Source: Phyllobacteriaceae bacterium (GTDB taxonomy: Bacteria > Pseudomonadota > Alphaproteobacteria > Rhizobiales > Devosiaceae). From it: a stretch of 24,739 nt of DNA. The stretch is from NCBI GenBank assembly GCA_012799265.1, contig JAAZLP010000140.1, positions 1-24,739 of the forward strand, given 5' to 3'. Shown here one piece after another: positions 23,365-24,739 of the stretch. The notes beneath the pieces are model-generated. The model was given only the letters and a program-made list of their open reading frames with translations, was not told the DNA's origin and searched no databases. A program made the position numbers and the translations under genes. Position 1 is the first letter of the stretch. Every line of letters begins with the position of its first letter.

Positions 23365-23405
23365 GCGAAATGGCGCTTTATGTGCCATTTCGCTTTCTCG
23401 TTTTT
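23365..23405 (+). terminator. Attenuator hairpin after rplL
   Basis: GCGAAATGGC (23365-23374) and GCCATTTCGC (23384-23393) form a perfect 10-bp stem with a 9-nt loop, followed by TTTCTCG and a T-run. It looks like a partial intrinsic terminator 24 nt after the rplL stop. Confidence 0.75.
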
Positions 23406-23505
23406 AAGCGAGACGATTCGCCGGGCCGATTGGATGGGTCTCGGCGCTAATTTGCGGAAATATATGACGATTTTGCATGTCGCGGGCAGCTCTAAGCCTC
23501 TTGTG

Positions 23506-23540
23506 ACTTCGCTGCGGGTTGGCCCGCATGCGAAGTTTTA
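23506..23540 (+). terminator. Second hairpin in the rplL-rpoB spacer
   Basis: ACTTCG (23506-23511) plus TGCGGG (23513-23518) pair with CCCGCA (23523-23528) plus CGAAGT (23531-23536): 12 bp with a small internal loop and a TTGG loop, followed by TTTA. It may be a second attenuator or a processing site. Confidence 0.65.
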
Positions 23541-23635
23541 GGCGTTTATCACGCTGCTGTGATCTGTTTTCCCGGGGCGGAAGCAGATTTTCGACATGGA
23601 CTGGCCCCTGCGCCGCAAGGCGCGACAGACGACAG

Positions 23636-23687
23636 GGCATATAACCCGAGCGCCGACGGCTGATAGTCGGTTCTTTGGTTATATGCC
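23636..23687 (+). promoter_or_regulatory. Two-tier stem-loop in the rpoB leader
   Basis: GGCATATAACC (23636-23646) and GGTTATATGCC (23677-23687) are exact reverse complements. The enclosed 30 nt contains an inner stem CCGAC (23653-23657) / GTCGG (23666-23670). It lies 36 nt before the rpoB ATG, beyond the reach of the ribosome-binding site, so RNA processing or stability control is more likely than direct occlusion. Confidence 0.6.
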
Positions 23688-23723
23688 TCCGAGACAAAGC
23701 GAAAAAGACAAACAGGAGCTTTT

Positions 23724-24739
23724 ATGGCTACCACGTTCAACGGCCGCCGCAAGGTTCGCAAGTCCTTCGGCTCCATCCGCGAAGTCACGGAGCTGCCAAA
23801 CCTGATCGAAGTCCAGAAGGCTTCCTATGATCAGTTCCTTCTCGTCGACGAGCCCAAGGGTGGTCGTCCCGATGAAGGTCTGCAGTCCGTCTTCCGTTCG
23901 GTGTTCCCGATCACCGACTTCTCCAATACGGCAAGCCTGGAATTCGTCCGCTACGAATTCGAACAGCCCAAGTATGACATCGACGAGTGCCGTGCGCGCG
24001 ACATTACCTTCGCTGCCCCGCTCAAGGTCACGCTGCGGCTGATCGTATTTGAAGTGGACGAGGAAACCGGCGCTCGTTCGGTCAAGGACATCAAGGAGCA
24101 GGACGTCTATATGGGCGACATGCCCTTCATGACGTCGAACGGTACGTTCATCGTGAACGGCACCGAGCGCGTGATCGTCTCGCAGATGCACCGTTCGCCG
24201 GGCGTGTTCTTCGACCACGACAAGGGCAAGACCCACTCCTCGGGCAAGCTGCTCTTTGCTGGCCGCATCATCCCGTACCGCGGTTCCTGGCTCGATATCG
24301 AATTCGACGCCAAGGACATCGTCTATGCGCGTATCGACCGTCGCCGCAAGATTCCGGTCACCTCGCTGCTCAAGGCGCTTGGCATGGATGCCGAGGAAAT
24401 CCTCGACACCTATTACACCAAGCTGCAGTACGAAAAGACCGAGAAGGGCTGGCGCGTTCCTTACGATGCCGAGAAGTGGAAGGGCGCAAAGCCGACCCAC
24501 GACCTGATCGATGCGACCACGGGCGACGTCGTCCATGAAGGTGGCAAGAAGCTCTCTGCCCGCCAGGCAAAGAAGCTGGCCGAGAACGGCCTGACCCACC
24601 TGCTGGCTGTCGATGAAGACCTCTACGGCATGTACATTGCCGAGGACCTGGTCAACCTCAAGACCGGTGAGATCTATGCCGAAGCTGGCGACGAGATCGA
24701 CGAAAAGCTGCTGACCAAGCTGGTCGACAACGGCTTCGA
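23724..24739 (+). CDS. rpoB: DNA-directed RNA polymerase subunit beta (3' end cut off)
   Basis: The first 338 residues of the RNA polymerase beta subunit; the window ends inside the gene (full family length is about 1,370-1,390 aa). It starts MATTFNGRRKVRKSFGSI at ATG 23724 with CAGGAG 6 nt upstream. Conserved text includes EVQKASYDQFL, the beta lobe/protrusion segment ECRARDITFAAPLKVTLRL, EQDVYMGDMPFMTSNGTFIVNGTERVIVSQMHRSPGVFF split over residues about 126-165, and KLLFAGRIIPYRGSWLD. The alphaproteobacterial type is seen in TYYTKLQYEK and the following insert. The rifampicin region lies outside the window. Confidence 0.98.
   Translation, partial: MATTFNGRRKVRKSFGSIREVTELPNLIEVQKASYDQFLLVDEPKGGRPDEGLQSVFRSVFPITDFSNTASLEFVRYEFEQPKYDIDECRARDITFAAPLKVTLRLIVFEVDEETGARSVKDIKEQDVYMGDMPFMTSNGTFIVNGTERVIVSQMHRSPGVFFDHDKGKTHSSGKLLFAGRIIPYRGSWLDIEFDAKDIVYARIDRRRKIPVTSLLKALGMDAEEILDTYYTKLQYEKTEKGWRVPYDAEKWKGAKPTHDLIDATTGDVVHEGGKKLSARQAKKLAENGLTHLLAVDEDLYGMYIAEDLVNLKTGEIYAEAGDEIDEKLLTKLVDNGF

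Larger units (their letters stand above)
23342..23723 (+). promoter_or_regulatory. rplL-rpoB spacer with three strong hairpins
   Basis: A 382-nt gene-free spacer and leader of rpoB. It holds three separate stem-loops, at 23365-23393, 23506-23536 and 23636-23687, listed individually. In other bacteria this spacer carries a partial terminator and an RNase III processing site that lower rpoB output relative to rplL; the layout here is consistent with that. Confidence 0.7.

Overview
The window is a chromosomal segment of a high-GC alphaproteobacterium, most likely of the order Hyphomicrobiales and possibly Devosia-like. This rests on an xyl ABC transporter with a single-domain ATPase, the core order rlmB / tRNA-Tyr / tRNA-Gly / tRNA-Trp / secE / nusG / rplKAJL / rpoB, and tRNA genes that encode their own CCA ends. 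The genus is inferred by eye, not by comparison.

Layout. 1-3186: end of a D-xylose ABC transporter operon (xylF, xylH, xylG), with a perfect hairpin between xylF and xylH. 3240-4560: a DUF1345 membrane protein and two small unknown proteins. 4655-7204: a tight trio of glutathione-dependent formaldehyde dehydrogenase, a membrane-anchored alpha/beta hydrolase and a YaiI/DUF188 protein. 7273-8169: a polysaccharide deacetylase lipoprotein whose stop codon shares a CTAG palindrome with the convergent gene. 8166-10560 (minus strand): rlmB, an unknown protein and an alditol-oxidase-like flavoprotein.

10683-16509 (minus strand): a tightly coupled five-gene carbohydrate operon encoding an SGNH hydrolase, an MGH/GH63-like glycosidase, a medium-chain dehydrogenase split by a one-base frameshift, a Gfo/Idh/MocA oxidoreductase and a GH36 alpha-galactosidase. 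Upstream of it is the C-terminal stump of a second glycosidase, then about 0.8 kb of poorly coding DNA running to the 3' end of tRNA-Tyr. No transporter, regulator or integrase is visible. The block lies between rlmB and tRNA-Tyr, which are usually close neighbours in this order, so it looks like an acquired and partly eroded island.

17480-19737: tRNA-Tyr, tRNA-Gly and tRNA-Trp interspersed with small genes: a secreted protein with an MVL-type mannan-binding domain, a PilZ protein and two unknowns. 19995-24739: secE, nusG, rplK, rplA, rplJ, rplL and the start of rpoB. The leaders before rplK, rplJ and rpoB are long and structured, consistent with autogenous control and attenuation. The most unusual parts are the eroded sugar island, the lectin gene in the tRNA cluster, and the three-hairpin rplL-rpoB spacer.
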